Below the pieces are notes generated by a model. That model was not told the DNA's origin. It made no database searches and saw only the letters and a list, made by a program, of their open reading frames with translations. A program made the position numbers and the translations under genes. From Branchiostoma floridae (Eukaryota; Chordata; Leptocardii; Amphioxiformes; Branchiostomatidae), in assembly GCF_000003815.2 (NCBI RefSeq), contig NC_049981.1, positions 29,583,535 through 29,647,534 on the forward strand: a stretch of DNA of 64,000 bases, read 5' to 3'. Below, piece by piece: positions 12,291-54,830 of the stretch; positions within the stretch are counted from its first letter, which is position 1, and each line of letters begins with the position of its first letter.

Positions 12291-15234
12291 GTATGTTTAT
12301 TCAACTTTGTGAGGGACTTGACCCCTAACTAGTTTTACTTAATCCTTTAAGATAGTTATGGAAGCTGATAAAACTCTTTAAACCAATCAAACCATAATAG
12401 GAATGAAACTATGTATAGATAACGTACCTCCATACAATATGACGTTAAATTCATGACTTCGATTTCTTACGTATAGATGTAAGTATAGACGGCTTGGGGC
12501 CGCTAGTTGTAGCAATCGCGCAGTGCATTTTTCCTGAGCTCACACTAATTTCTATTTGAACTTGCCCAACATTTCCAGTGGAGGAAAAAAAATCGAGATT
12601 TGAAAAATGTACATCATCTGAAAAAAACATGATGAAATTAAGAACAAAATAGGCAAATGTCAATGGTTTTGTCCATGAAAAGAACCACAAACGTGTCATC
12701 GGAAACAGAAAAGGGATCGATCCCCAGCTTGAGCATGGCCAGTCACTCCGGCCGTCCAAACACCGCCGTCTCGCACACTTTATCTTCCCATTAAATCATC
12801 TGTCTCGATCAATAGTTTCTTTCACGGATATGCTTACCAGTAGCCGCTATACCCCCAGGTACATTATCGTCAGCAAACCATCTTAGATGACCATTATCGA
12901 CTTGCATGAACTTCACCAGCACACAGGCTGAGCATGCTAATCTTGGGCTGCTGAAAGACAGATTATCATTACTTTGGTAAATGTCAAAATAGAAGAAAAT
13001 TAAGATATACGGTTTGCAAAGAGAGAGATACAGAGAGAGAGACTAATAAATAGAAATATAGATAGATAGATTAAAACGTTTTCCGTATGTCCTTGATGTC
13101 TATACATACATATATACTAGTATATCCAGTGTCTATCTCTATCTATTAGTATCTACATCTTTCTCTAACAAACACACTCTCTCCCTCTCCCCCTCTCTCA
13201 CTCTCCCCCCCCCCCCTCTCTCTCTCTCACTCTCTCTGCCCAATGCGTTTAGTCAATGTGTGATTCACCCTAGGTTGCTATATCTAGGCTTACACCGTCA
13301 GCATATTCAACGCAAATGTACACTGTAGAATTATAACTTTTGACACAAACGATATTATAATATACTATAGAATATCGAGTAAGTAAAGAAACGCGGTTCA
13401 AGTTGTAAATCTACTTAACGGGTAAATCGATGACTCTATAGCTTAATGCTTGCTCCTATCTGTGGCGTCAGACATTTGACATAACGTGCTTGCCTTTTAC
13501 ATTTCTCTTTCACCAAACTTCCCTAACACAATCATATCAGCATACGGACGTCACACATGTGTACGTATGCCGCCCATACGAAACTGAATGCGCTAAAGAT
13601 ACAATTTCATAGGCCATTAGGCCCGGCCGACCATTTCGCAAACTACGCCCGTGGAATCCTTATCAAATTTTACTTGCATTTGCTTCTGTATGTTCGCAGG
13701 GTTACTTATGGTCAAAATTGACGGCTTGCATAATGGCCATATATGTACAGCATGAAAATATATATAATGGCACCGCTATAGAGACTATGTACAAGCAAAT
13801 GTGTTCATCATAAAATGGTTTTGGGTGAAAGGGCGGACATGGCCGCAGATAGCAAGGTTTCCCTTGAAATTCTTTACCTCGAAGTCTGTATAGTGTTGTC
13901 CTTTCTACGAAAAGGAATTTCCGTTAGAAAATGATGCAAAGGTTGGGCACCTGTGCACATTAAACAAGCTTGAGTGAGTTTGTGTGCGTTCGAAGGGGCG
14001 CATATGTTGAGGAATCTGAGAGTTGCATTTAGATTTAGATTCTGGAGATTCTGGAAATGCGCATGATTCTAGCTTCCCGACGGATAAACCGCTACATATC
14101 CCAATGCATAATTAAGAGTCTAGCTCATTGCATACTCTCATGCCTTCTACTCACCTAAGCACTTATTCATTCCCCATGTGGTGCTATTTACACTCACGAA
14201 TTTCTTTTTAAGTGGGACAGAGAAGGAAAATATTCTGGGACGCCTACTTTAAAATCTGTTTCACGATCGGCCTAACAACCTCTGTACCAACAGACTTTGC
14301 TGTCCTTTCATGCATGAAACATCGGTAACAAGGATGCTCTAGCCTTTTTGTGTATAACAAATCTAAGTACCAGTGAAAATAAGGATTTACTGTGTACTCA
14401 TGTGGTACATAGACGGCGCTTTCGCCGGCGTCCAGGCTAATCCTTTTGACACGAGGAGATTTCCATTGAAAAGCCCTGCAGGAGACAGTCGATATCATTC
14501 ACCAAGAAGTGTGACCTGGGGTCAGGGTCCACTAACCTCTGACCCTACCTGTCGCCGGGCGAGATGCAATTTGCCACTTTTTGGACCTTGTTAGCTTCTG
14601 CTGGATCCCCAAATGCATCTCAATGCCTCCCTCTTCTCTACTATTGTTGCTCTGACGTGAGGTAGCTAGATGCAAAATTTTTAGAAATTGGAACTGATCA
14701 CATTTGAAAATAGACTCTCGCCCTCCCCCCCTCTCTTACTATGTTTATGAAATGAGGTGACACCTAAATACTTCTTTTGTTCAAGAGTGTAAGTCATAAT
14801 ACTTTACGGATGCGAACTAAAACATTTGGTTTTCAAAGCAGCATCGCTCTTGCCATTTCATAGTACTGGATAAATATACCCTTTCAAGTCAAATTGTGAC
14901 AAATTCACGGTAGCTTCTACAGTAGGGAGTTGAATTACATCTCTCGCCCATTGATCGCTATCAGGTAATGTATTGCAGTTGGCGGTTTTGTGAAACAAAC
15001 AGGCGCAACAGGTTTGCTTTTAGCTGTACGGAGTCTAAGCCCGGGTTGAGATTCAGTCGTGGCCTTGGCTGAATACCAATAGAGTTGCCTGCGGCTCGCG
15101 ACAAATCATTGGAATATCAGCCATGCTGGGATTGACTGCGCGCTCTAGTTCTGTCCCTAGTGCTGGAACGCCATTCCTTGATCAGGAAGCCCTCAGCCCT
15201 CTCAGTTTATTTTCCGGTGAAGAATCTTTTAATA
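12291..15234. other. No gene recognised
   Basis: Mostly AT-rich non-repetitive sequence with the TC/C tract at 13170. The 84- and 73-codon frames at about 14244-14594 overlap on opposite strands and look like nothing known. Confidence 0.55.
13170..13240 (+). repeat. TC/C-rich simple repeat
   Basis: CTCTCC and CTCTCT runs with a poly-C stretch at about 13203-13216. Confidence 0.95.
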
Positions 15235-15980
15235 ATAATAATGACAGGTTTATTCATTCACTTCATTGTACATTGCACATAGCAGCCAATTCCAACGGCT
15301 GAATTGTGAACTTTTGGTTACAGATAATAGATGGCAATCAAACATTACTTGAAGTCTTTCATCATATTCATATAGGCACGAACTCTAAACACAATTAAAA
15401 CAAATTTGGAATAGATAATTACTAAAAAAATTACCTCTCAACGGACTTAGATTCTGCAACAGCTAGTCCCCTTTTGTAAGTCTTAAATTGCGTTGAATTT
15501 TGTCAATAAACAAATATTGAATGTTGTTAATCATGATTCTTACGTCGTGCGCTAGACGTGCAAGTACCAATATACCGTCTAAAAGTTATTGCGATCGTCA
15601 GCCGACAAGCAATCTAAAATCAGTTACACTTCACTTTAGCAAATACTGATTGGTGAAATAGAACAAGCCCGAAGCTCCTTTGTAGCCGTCAGATCAAACG
15701 TTTCCTCAAGTGGGCACCAGTGTTACAGTTAATTTTACTATTGGTCGCCATATTTATGGCTTATGACCCATGGATGACCTTTGTGACCTCTGTGACCCCC
15801 CGTTGACCTCGCTGCCGCCAGGTTGCCATCTTATCAGCGCATCGTCTGGAATTTTTCAACAATTTTTTTACGGGGCCGCACTTTGAATAATTCATACGGT
15901 CTGCAAGGGACGATTTTTCCAGCAGTTGACTATTCTTCAAGAATCGGATTAGCATCGCTAGGCGATGGGAAAGATAACCT

Positions 15981-16222
15981 AAAGGTGGTATCTCACTGCA
16001 CTTAGGGCACCGATGCGGCACTGGGGGGTTCGTTCACTGTGGCACGGTTTTGTTATTTTCTCCTTTTTTTATAATTTAGATGTTGCGTAATGCGAAATGT
16101 ATGACTTAGAAGACAACAAAATACACAAAACGTAAGAAAATTCGTTCTTTATCTTTGAATTTCGTTGAGTCATCTACGAACCCCGCAGTGCCACACTAGT
16201 GCCCAAAGTGCTATACAACCTT
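15981..16222. mobile_element. MITE family B, copy 1
   Basis: Terminal inverted repeats begin AAGGTGGTATCTCACTGCAC and include GCGGCACTGGGGGGTTCGT; the right end reads ACGAACCCCGCAGTGCCAC. The core contains AGACAACAAAATACACAAAA and ATTCGTTCTTTATC. Confidence 0.87.
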
Positions 16223-16934
16223 AAGTCCACGTCATGTTTCGTACATTTTCAACGCTGGAAATAAGCCTTGGCACAATTTGTACCCATGCAGACATAGTAG
16301 AGCATTCTATATATTCTCAAATACAAAACCACGATTTTTATATCTATTTAACGTTACGTAGTACTTTTTACCTTGCCCCCCCCCCCCTGGATGCCCTAAT
16401 TCCAGAAAAGGGTCGTCCTAGATACAGTATTTCATTTGTCATTCATCTTGTTCTTGTATCTTGGTCAAAGATTCAATAAAGATTATTTTGAACACACATT
16501 CAAGTGTTTATTACTTGTACACAGTTTTCCATAGCACGACCAGACCCGTACTGTCCAAGGGGAGTTGAAGCGATTTACTCATTTGCAAGTTCGTGTGTGG
16601 AGTTGAAAACACGATACATTTCTCGATATAAAAAAAAACACATGTTGGTCTGATTCAAAGCTTTCAGATTTGTTTTGCATTGTGAACCCTCAGGCGTACA
16701 AATAGATCTGGAACGAGCTTTCTGTGGTTGCTCCGGGGTAAATCCGATAGTCACACCCGCCCCATTGTCCCCATGGCGTGGCCTTCGACCTCCTCTGTCA
16801 GAAAATTATGTGTAATTTCCACCCCATTGGGCCCTGTTAGCTACACCCAACTCCCACGGCGCGGTGTGTATTCCACAGTCGTCCCGTATCCTCCAGGGGA
16901 GCAGCCACTTAATCAGGTCTGATCGACAAGGCAG

Positions 16935-17440
16935 CAGAAAATGGATAGTCTGAACTTACTGCCAGAACATGGCGCGTTAGAGAGAGTCATTACACGGCTT
17001 TCAAACGAAACTTTCAACGTTGATAATGATTGTGATCATTATATTTCTAATTTGCGTATCAAGGTTGAACCCCCTGCTTTCTTCCTCACCGAGAGAAGAA
17101 ATGGATAGTCTGAACTTATAGCCAGAACATGGCGCGTTAGAGAGACATTATACGGCTTTCAAACGAAACTTTCAACTTTGATAATGATCGTGATCATAAG
17201 ACTGTTAGATTTCTAATTAGCGTATCAAGGTTAAAACCCCTGAATTCTTGCTCACCGAGAGAAGAAATTGATAGTCTGAACCTAGAGCCAGAACATGGGA
17301 ACATGGCGAGTTATAGAGTGATTACATGGCCTTCAAACGAAACTTCCATATTTAATGGCTATGATCATAAGACTGTTAGATTTCTTATTAGCGTATCAAG
17401 GTTAAATCCCTTGCCTTCTTCCTCATCGAGAGAAGATATT
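16935..17440 (+). repeat. Tandem triplication, about 160-170 bp unit
   Basis: TGGATAGTCTGAACT or its variant recurs near 16941, 17101 and 17268, followed each time by AGCCAGAACATGG, CAAACGAAACTT and GCGTATCAAGGTT. The copies are clearly diverged. Confidence 0.88.
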
Positions 17441-17587
17441 CACAGCATCCAACGTAAGACAGTGGACTGGGTGATGCGAACATTAGTATGCTGATTGCAG
17501 CAGGCGGCTATGTCAAAGCTGACAGGTCCCGCAGCCGGGAAGATCCAATTTCTTCTCAACAAACTCCCATCCATCCCGTCTGCAGGT

Positions 17588-18910
17588 ATTTGACAATGAT
17601 GAAAAACGTTACAACACCTACATCATCACATGGATCCATCACAAGCTTAGGAGGCGTGAGGCGGCGGACTTTCATTTGGATAGTCGCAGAAGGTGGCCGG
17701 TGTATCATTTCTTACCTCTTGGATTCTTAGAGTAATCTACGAAGAAAGCTGCCCGTATCACATTTCTCGAAATATGATACTAATCATCTAATAATAAATT
17801 ATGGAGGCAATGTCCAATTTAACCCTAACCAGGCTTTTTGGTCTTTCCTTAGGGGGGGGGGGGGGTCAATTTGCCACAAACCACCCCTCCTAGTAGTTTC
17901 GAAAAGGCTTATTGTACGAGCACCCCATTTGCAGAGGGTCAGGTGCTCGTTAAGTTTTAGAATTTCTAAAATCTTAATACCTCCATGACAATGATGAAAA
18001 ATGTTACAACACCTACATCATCACATGGATCCATCACACACGGGGGCGTGAGGCGGCGGACTTTCATTTGGATAGTCGCAGAAGGTGGCCGGTGTATCAT
18101 TTCTTACCTATTCTATTCTTAATCTTAATCTACGAAGAAAGCTGCCCACATTCCACGAAATACGACACTAAGTATCTAATAATGAAGAATGGAGGTAATA
18201 TACAATTTACATACGAGATATTATTTTTCTTCATATGTATATACATGCATTATTTATTTTGGCAAATGTTATCAAGTTTTCTTTCAATCTTTATCAAGCA
18301 TTGTCTACAAAGACAACTGACCATATTCCATTACCCAAAATTTGATACTAAATAATTATCTAATAATGAAGAATAGAGGTGATATATAATTTTGATACGG
18401 GATTATATATCGTCATATGTACATGTATGTATCGTATATATTTGACAAACATTATAAAGTTTTTCTTCTTAGACTTATATCTACCAATGTCAATCTATAA
18501 AGAAAACTGACCATATTCCATGATCCAAAATATGGCATTAATTATAGAGAATGAAGGTAATATACAATGTACATACTTGTGGTTATATTTATGTCATATA
18601 CCCTGGCAAATATTATCGAATTTTCTTTTTAAGACAAATCTTTACCATCTACAAAGTAATATGCAAAGGAACCTAACGACATTCCAGTACCTAAAGTCTG
18701 GTACTAATTATCTAATAAATGAATGAAGGCAATATACATCTTCCACACTTAGTTATTTTGGTCATATGTATATATCACATATTTTGACAAATATCATCAA
18801 GTTGACTTTCTTAGAGTAATCTTTGCCAATAGTAATCTACAAAGAAACCTAGCCACATTACAGTACCTATCATCTGGTACTGATCATCTAATAACAGTGA
18901 ATGAAGGTAA
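17588..18910 (+). repeat. Duplicated 135-bp block plus tandem copies of about 180 bp
   Basis: The block containing GTTACAACACCTACATCATC and GGATAGTCGCAGAAGGTGG occurs at about 17590-17730 and 17985-18120. It leads into AT-rich units with GGTAATATACAAT-type motifs at about 17800, 18185, 18367, 18550, 18722 and 18900, spaced roughly 172-185 bp apart. A poly-G run at about 17850-17866 interrupts the first unit. Confidence 0.8.
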
Positions 18911-19071
18911 TATACAATGTATGAATCATCTATCGTGACCGATATTATCACGGTCATCGCCTTGCGGTTTGTTCTGCATACTTGCACGAATGCCTTTTAT
19001 GCCTTTCCATCAGCTCTGGTGTTGACATATAGGGTTGTGGGTCAGCAGGGCACTTCCCTCCCCCACGTTCA

Positions 19072-19790
19072 GCAAATAAGCGGGTTTGTCGTTTTATTAG
19101 TGGGGAAACTGTTTCTAGCAAACGACTGGATCGTTCTCACAAAGACAAATCATTGCTATTCTGCTATTCTGTCCATCAACTCTGCTGCCGACAGAGAGTT
19201 GTGGGTCAGGATGTCCACTCTCCACCTCCACGTCCAGTAAATAAGCGGGTTTGTCGTTTTATTAGTGGGGAAACTGTTCAACGCAAACGACTGGATCGTT
19301 CTCACAAAGACACATCATTGCTATTCTGCTATTCTGTCCATCAACTCTGCAGTTGACAGAGAGTTGTGGGTCATGGTCTCTACTCTCCACTTCCATGTCT
19401 CCTAAATAAGCGGGTTTGTCGTTTTATTAGTGGGGAAACTGTTCAGCACAAACGACTGGATCGTTCTCACAAAGACACATCATTGCCATTCTGCTCGGTG
19501 TCCACTCTACACCTCTATGTCTCGTAAATAAGCGGGTTTGTCGTTTTATTAGTGGGGGAACTGCTCAGCACAAACGACTGGATCGTTCTCACAAAGACAC
19601 GTCATTGCTATTCTGTCCATCAACTCTGGTGTTGACAGAGAGTTGTGGGTCAGGTTGCTGTCTAGTGTCCACTCTACACCTCATTGTCTCGTAAATAAGC
19701 GGGTTTGTCGTTTTATTAGTGGAGAAACTGTTCAACACAAACGACTGGATCGTTCTCACAAAGACACATCATTGCTATTCTGCTGGCGGA
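19072..19790 (+). repeat. Tandem array, about 165-bp unit, five copies
   Basis: AATAAGCGGGTTTGTCGTTT begins at about 19075, 19239, 19405, 19527 and 19693. Spacings are 164, 166, 122 and 166 bp. The short spacing comes from a unit lacking the segment with the ACTCTG/TTGACAGAGAGTTGTG motif. No gene. Confidence 0.9.
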
Positions 19791-20107
19791 ATGAAAAGCC
19801 GGCTTGTCAGCCGATCGAGGACGTGCGACTTTAGGTGATGGAATCTTGCCTCTCGTGGGCTGGCGAGCTGACGTGCTGATAATGAAGACATCAGGTAGAG
19901 GATTTCTTTTGAAGTTCTCGCTGTGGAACAGACGTAGGGTGACCTTGCTGTGTAAAGTAATGCAAATCAAAAGCTCACGCTTATATCACAGAAACGCCCG
20001 CGGTGTACAACTCTATATGAATGCATTGCTGTGTTTATTGCAAGGTGCTATTTTGGGGAACCACCCAATCGACCTGCAGTAAAGGAAAAACCATCAGCGT
20101 AGTTTCC

Positions 20108-20179
20108 TAGCCTGGTATCCAGTCGTAATATAGCTCCCGAGTTTCTTCTCTCCTATATTACGGCTGGATACCAGGCTAG
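20108..20179. mobile_element. Short foldback hairpin
   Basis: TAGCCTGGTATCCAGTCGTA pairs with TACGGCTGGATACCAGGCTA across a loop of about 25 bp. The end motif is shared with the 9047 element. Confidence 0.85.
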
Positions 20180-21334
20180 TTGTTTCCAGCCAAAGCGATC
20201 TGAAGACCTAACGTTTACCAGGAGACAATGGAAAATAATATTGTTATGATCTTTATTGACACAACAAAATTGCACCCCCTCAATCCCTGTCCTGACACTT
20301 GCTACACACTGTAATTGAACACTACTTTACCGGTAACCAAGGTGACAGCCGTCTGGTCCACGGCATTGGCTTAATAATTTGTTTGGAGAAGAAAATAAAA
20401 CAGAAGCAGAAGCAAGTACTACGTTTTCCTTCCGTGAAGGTCAGTCAGCACGATGACACGAAATACTACCCGGCAAAGCCTCTTGAGCAGGCACTTGTAC
20501 ATGTATGATACAGATCTAAATCCTGAGATAACTCGTTAAATATTAATCTTCCTAAGAAGTTTACTACTCGCCTGATTATAGCTGGTGCCAGAGACCCAAT
20601 CCTTATCAGGAAGCAGTCTTTGTGTGGTCATTTGCATATATGAATATTCGTCCCTTGGTCTACATGAACACATTTAGATTGTATCGTTTGTAGTAGCTAT
20701 AACAGATAGAGGTTATTCTACTTTTAGAAAAACAATAATCAGTTATGTTTATCAAAGATTTATTTCAACTACATGTAACGACTGAGTCTTTATTATCAAT
20801 ACAAAAACTCAAATCGGCCCATTGACCACTTCTCATGGAAGTTACGAAGGAAAATGCAAGGGCCAGACAGAATTTTACAAAACATGATTGAAATACTAGA
20901 AACATAAATCCTTACAGAAAATACTACTCTTTATTCATCTATTCAACTATTACTCATATTTATTTATTTATTCATCTACTGAGTATTACCTATTAAGGCA
21001 ACTTTCGGCAAGGTAGACTTAATACTGACATTCCTTGAAATGATTAAGTCAACTTGTTTAAGATATTAACCATGATAATGCATATATGTCAACATGATGT
21101 CTCGACATCGTCGTTATTACTTTCCTAGATTGGCTCCATGACAAAACTGTGACATCTATATTTCAACATTGTCACGCGGCGCCTTTCAGGGGAATTTCAC
21201 GGAAGAGCCTTCACTAATAAGATTTCCCTCGCAAATGGCGAAGTAATGATATGATTCAGTCCCTGACAACCGCGAACAGAGCCTTTCAGTCACGCCGCGG
21301 TGCAAAGGCATCTGTTCACACCTACCAGACATAT

Positions 21335-21670
21335 TGAATAGAATTGAATGGAATTTCTTTATTTCAGGTATACAACGCATAGAAGAAGCTATACAAACAT
21401 AGGAGCATAAACTATACATACAACAAATTATACACTTAAAAAGAGAACTCTAAGTTGTCTAAACTGACAATCTGACCCCAACAGACCTTGTATAATACTA
21501 TTATTGGTGTTATATATGTTAATGAAGGAATAGCATATTTTTCTGCGTCTGGCATCGAACGTGTCGGTAGTGAGGTAAACAAACATAGAGCTTGCACTAC
21601 AGCCTCTTAGAAACTTAAGAAGTATCCGAAAACAATCATTGTAAGCTACTCGACATTTGGTAATCACACT
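21335..21670 (-). mobile_element. LINE fragment: C-terminal reverse transcriptase end plus 3' UTR
   Basis: The minus-strand frame 21428-21667 reads RVAYNDCFRILLKFLRGCSA then SMFV, DTFDARRRKICYSFI and NNSIIQGLL. That pattern is typical of the extreme C-terminus of CR1/L2-like non-LTR reverse transcriptases. The 3' end carries a minus-strand AATAAAG near 21356. Strongly 5'-truncated and inactive. Confidence 0.75.
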
Positions 21671-21699
21671 CGAATCAACAGAGTTCCAAGTGATAACAG

Positions 21700-21895
21700 T
21701 TCTTTTTCATTTTTATTTTTATCTTTTTATGAACTTAGAATACTGTTATTGATAAGTGTCCTGTCCTTGTACATGTTCAATTCCATTTGTATTGTCTATG
21801 TCTTTGTTAGCAGGGCTAGCCCTTTGTAATAGCCACAGGCTAGCTGGGCAGCCCTGGCTGTGTGTGCCAAACCAATAGATGAATAGATAAACAGT
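21700..21895 (+). mobile_element. Probable LINE 3' UTR fragment
   Basis: AT-rich sequence, then GGCTAGCCCTTTGTAATAGC, CACAGGCTAGCTGGGCAGCC and a decayed (GATAAA) end. No reading frame; assigned by style only. A related end is at 44150-44290 (AGACTAGCCCTAAATAGTGC then AATAAAGG). Confidence 0.45.
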
Positions 21896-21999
21896 TCTTT
21901 TAAACAAAATTGACGTGTCTTTAAAGGTGTCATTTACAGGTGTACAAAACTAAGCATAGATTATGCAAATGTGGAAGACATTTACATAATCAGACTATT

Positions 22000-23079
22000 T
22001 CATGGAGATATGAGGTCTCCGAACTCTTGTTGTTTCTGTTATGATGATGACAGTTCTTTTGAACACATTTAATGTGTCATATTTAAAAACCAAGTGGGTG
22101 ATTCTGCTACCTAAACTTGTGGAATTTTGACCTAACATTACCCACACTGAACTACCATATTGTGTTTCGTAGTTATGATAAAAGTTCATTTCAACAAATT
22201 TGATGCGGCACGTTGAATATGAAAACTGTATGAAAATGTTACATTGCCTTTTGTTCTTTTGGAATTCATGTACTTCACCATTAGTGCTTGCGGATGAGCT
22301 GCCTGCCATATTGTGTCATATCTACATATGATAACCGTTTTTATACCAGTATACGTGGCAAGTATGTGAATAGAAGTATAAGAAAATGGTAGAATTTCAG
22401 TCTTGATATATGGGGATACTCAACCACCGGTCCTTTCGGATGAAGTAGATTTTCTCGTGCATAGTATCAATATATCCAGCCTATCAATATTGGGGTTTAC
22501 TCTATCCATTGGTATTCTGGAGGCGTGCAAGACTGGGGCATCCCACCTACCAGAGATAACGAATTGATATCCTTTCAGCGCTATCCGTGTGTTTGTTGAC
22601 TTGTTGAAGGGGTATAAATGACGCAGGGGATGGTGTCACAGTTTGCTCACAGTTAACATGCAGCTCGTGTGTACCAGCACGGCTGGGTCAATCAGATCTA
22701 ATCGTGAAGTTCTGCTTTCAGAATTTTCTTCTCCTTCCTCCTCCAACCCTTGGTCCCACACGGACCGATTGTGATCTGCTTAACACCCAGCACACGTGTC
22801 GTCTGTCAAAAGACAGCAGACAGGGAATACATCACACTTTATTCAAGTTGAAAGAAGCCATCTAGTCTTCAGGCAATGAGCAGCTCCGACTAATAAAGGC
22901 AGCGCAGTCGTGTTTCTTACTCGCTGTAATCAGATTAACCAGCGGTTTTTGCATTGATCCGAACGAATTACAAAATGTCATCTCCTGTGCAGAAAGGTAA
23001 TTGGTACGTAAAGAATATATATCGCACCCCTTGTATCCGGCGCTCCATCTCAACCGTTATCTCCTGTAACAAAGTTCAG
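22000..23079. other. No gene recognised
   Basis: Upstream of the CpG-richer promoter region. Non-repetitive as far as can be seen. It could hold distal regulatory sequence. Confidence 0.45.
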
Positions 23080-52076
<28,997 letters not shown>

Positions 52077-53177
52077 TTTGGGAACAGGTCGCGACTGTTT
52101 GTTTGTTTGTTTGTTATTCGGGAAAGTCATCGATGGGGTGCAATAAGGAGTTTCGCGATTCTAAGTAGCATGCGCAGCGAAATTCTTTGTGGGTAAATTA
52201 CCTACAACGCATTTCCCTTCGCTGCCAAAGATCAAGGCCTCCGGCAGTTTTTTTTTATCACGACCACTGTCTCGTTTTTGTTGTTGTTGTTGTTGTTTAT
52301 GACTCAGGGGCCTTCACCTTTGAGCTGACATATTACAAACAATGCATTTCGCTGAACATCCGCGCTTAGAATCGTGAACCTTCGTATTCTCTTCTCCTTA
52401 GTAGCCTGTTGCACCCAGCGATGTGGTGACTCAACCAAACCGCGAGATTTTGTTTTTGAGAGTCGTTTGATGTAACACCTGTTGTATCTAAGTTTGTATG
52501 ATCGTTTCTATAATAGTTTTGAAATGTAGAGTACCTGGACTATGTTAGGAATGTCAGGCTTCAGCGCCACATGAACATCTTCTGTAAAGACTATAAAAAA
52601 ACTGAGAAACTTGCTATTATGGAGTTCTTCGTCATACCTTGACTGTTGTTGGTATTATCAAACGTTCTCAACTTAACTTGTCTACTGAGAAATTACCATA
52701 CAAATGTAGGTGGGAAACGCCATTTTGGTTTACCCTGCTTCTTTGGTTGCAAGTAATTTAGATAATTGCTGGTTATTATGCTGTAAATCATAGTCATTTT
52801 TATGTTCTCCGTTTCGCTCAGTGCTGTAAACCTGTGATATTATACATTTACACTGGCGATGATGTTCACCTCGCTGCTTTACATTGAAAGATTCACAGGT
52901 GAAGCATTATAGTTGGACTCATTTTCAGATCGCTGTTAAAGACGGACCTGGAAGTTGTTATCAGGATGGGACAACAGTACATCTTCACTCGATCGTTTGT
53001 GAATGTGACTCGAACGGCCTTTATTCAAGGTAACTTACATTAAGTCAGGAAAAGGAGTTCAAATGCCAGAGATGATAATTCCTAGACAAACTACATGGAA
53101 CGCCAGAATGTTCTCAAATGGAATGAACGATTTGTGAGAGTGTTAATGAAAGGAGAGATTAAGATATTGAGACTGAG
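52077..53177 (+). other. Likely 3' UTR and downstream flank of the zinc-finger exon
   Basis: AT-rich sequence after the stop codon, with a TTTG run at about 52098-52113 and a TTG run at about 52278-52298. No obvious AATAAA was found close to the stop, so the transcript end is not located. No other gene is seen. Confidence 0.35.

Positions 53178-53222
<45 letters not shown>
53178..53222 (+). repeat. GA microsatellite
   Basis: (GA)n of about 20 units. Confidence 0.97.
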
Positions 53223-53227
<5 letters not shown>

Positions 53228-54091
53228 TGGCCATTATTTGTACAACGATTTGCCTTTCTGGCCAACTAACTTCCAAACCGACTGTGTATAGTACATGTAT
53301 CATGTGCCCAATGTAACTCAAACATATTTTTGAAAGACACCCTGTGGCGATTACTACTGGTCGTGAAACAGGTTCAAGTTCAGGTAAAAGAGTTAGCTTT
53401 GTCCATTTCGACTATTTGAATTCCTAGGATGTACTTCTTGTAAGATGACCAACAACAAATAACGTCAAGTTGATTCGATTATATGAATGATATCAATTTT
53501 CGTCCGTTTCAAAAAGATAAAGTTCTCAACCATATTGTAAATCGTAAAGAGCAACTACAAAATGGCAAATGTATGCTGTAGATTAAATTTAACATTTTGT
53601 TGACATTTTTTTATTCGAATCAGTTGTTGGGTTCCTAGAGGATGCCATCCATAAATCGAACCAACATGTACGCTTCAGAAGAAAACGTGTCACTTGAAAT
53701 CTTTGACATATCGAGCATCAAATCAAAATGTTGTGGACAAACCTAAGACACAGAAATAGATACACGTCACAGCACAAGACATAATTGATGAATAAATTTT
53801 TGTGATAAACCCCTCTCCACAGTGATATATATAGTTCTTCAAACTGATTTGTGTATTTTAAGTATAACGTTAGTTGAGTAATTGTAAACTTTCTGTTTAG
53901 ATATTGAAATGTGTACACCGTATAGGCCGATATCTCTGTTTTACACCGTTGTATCGATGGAGTTCATATCGACACCAGGCCAATACAATGAATGTTTATA
54001 AATTTGCAGTATATTTCTTTCTTCCTTCCATGTTAATTTTGAACAATTCTTATCGTTGAAGAGATTCCTTAGTGAGTCACGTATGTACACA

Positions 54092-54200
54092 GTTGATAGA
54101 ATTTTCATCAAGTAATGACTACTTTTTAAAGTTAATTTGGAGGTGCGTGTGTTTACCTTTAAAAAGTAGTCACTGCTTGATGAAAATTCTATTAACTGAG
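54092..54200. repeat. Hairpin, about 110 bp
   Basis: TAGAATTTTCATCAAGTAAT then GACTACTTTTTAAAG pairs with CTTTAAAAAGTAGTC and ACTGCTTGATGAAAATTCTA, arms about 38 bp, loop about 30 bp. Confidence 0.87.
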
Positions 54201-54830
54201 CAATTCTTAGAATAGTAATTGACAAATGGGTCGCCCGCAGATGACTTTGTGAACTAAGCCAGAGCTATGAGTTCGGCTTCGGCACTTATTGCGCATTATG
54301 TCTAACGACTACACGAACATCAAAGTAAGATTCGGCCCACTTTTACCGAGGTAATTACTTCCCATTAAATAATTCAAACGCGCTGAAAGAAGCAGTATGG
54401 TGTTCTGGATTCGATCGTCACATAAACGACGCCAATGTTCTAAAGTCAAACAGCACGTTATATGGTCCATTGGGTGATGTTAGGAGCAGAGCATTAATAC
54501 AGTTGTTTTCCTATACGACATCGTTGCAGTGTACGCACGGAAATAAAAGTCCTGGCAAACGTAGTATGCTGTAAAATAAACTGTTAGTTCGCGCTACAAA
54601 CTTCGTGGATGTGCGTTACGAGCGAGTAAAGTCGTGCTTTATACGGCTTTATGTATTACGCTCCTCTAGGGACTGTTTTAAAACACAGATGGCACTTTCT
54701 ACGGTCATCGGTGACGTGCGACTGAAAACGTCTGACTAAACGCCCCACGCTTCTTGTCTGCGAAAGCTCAGTAATTGGGCATGACAGAATGCAGGGATGT
54801 TCACGGTTTTGTTGAAGAACCGAAGTGTTA

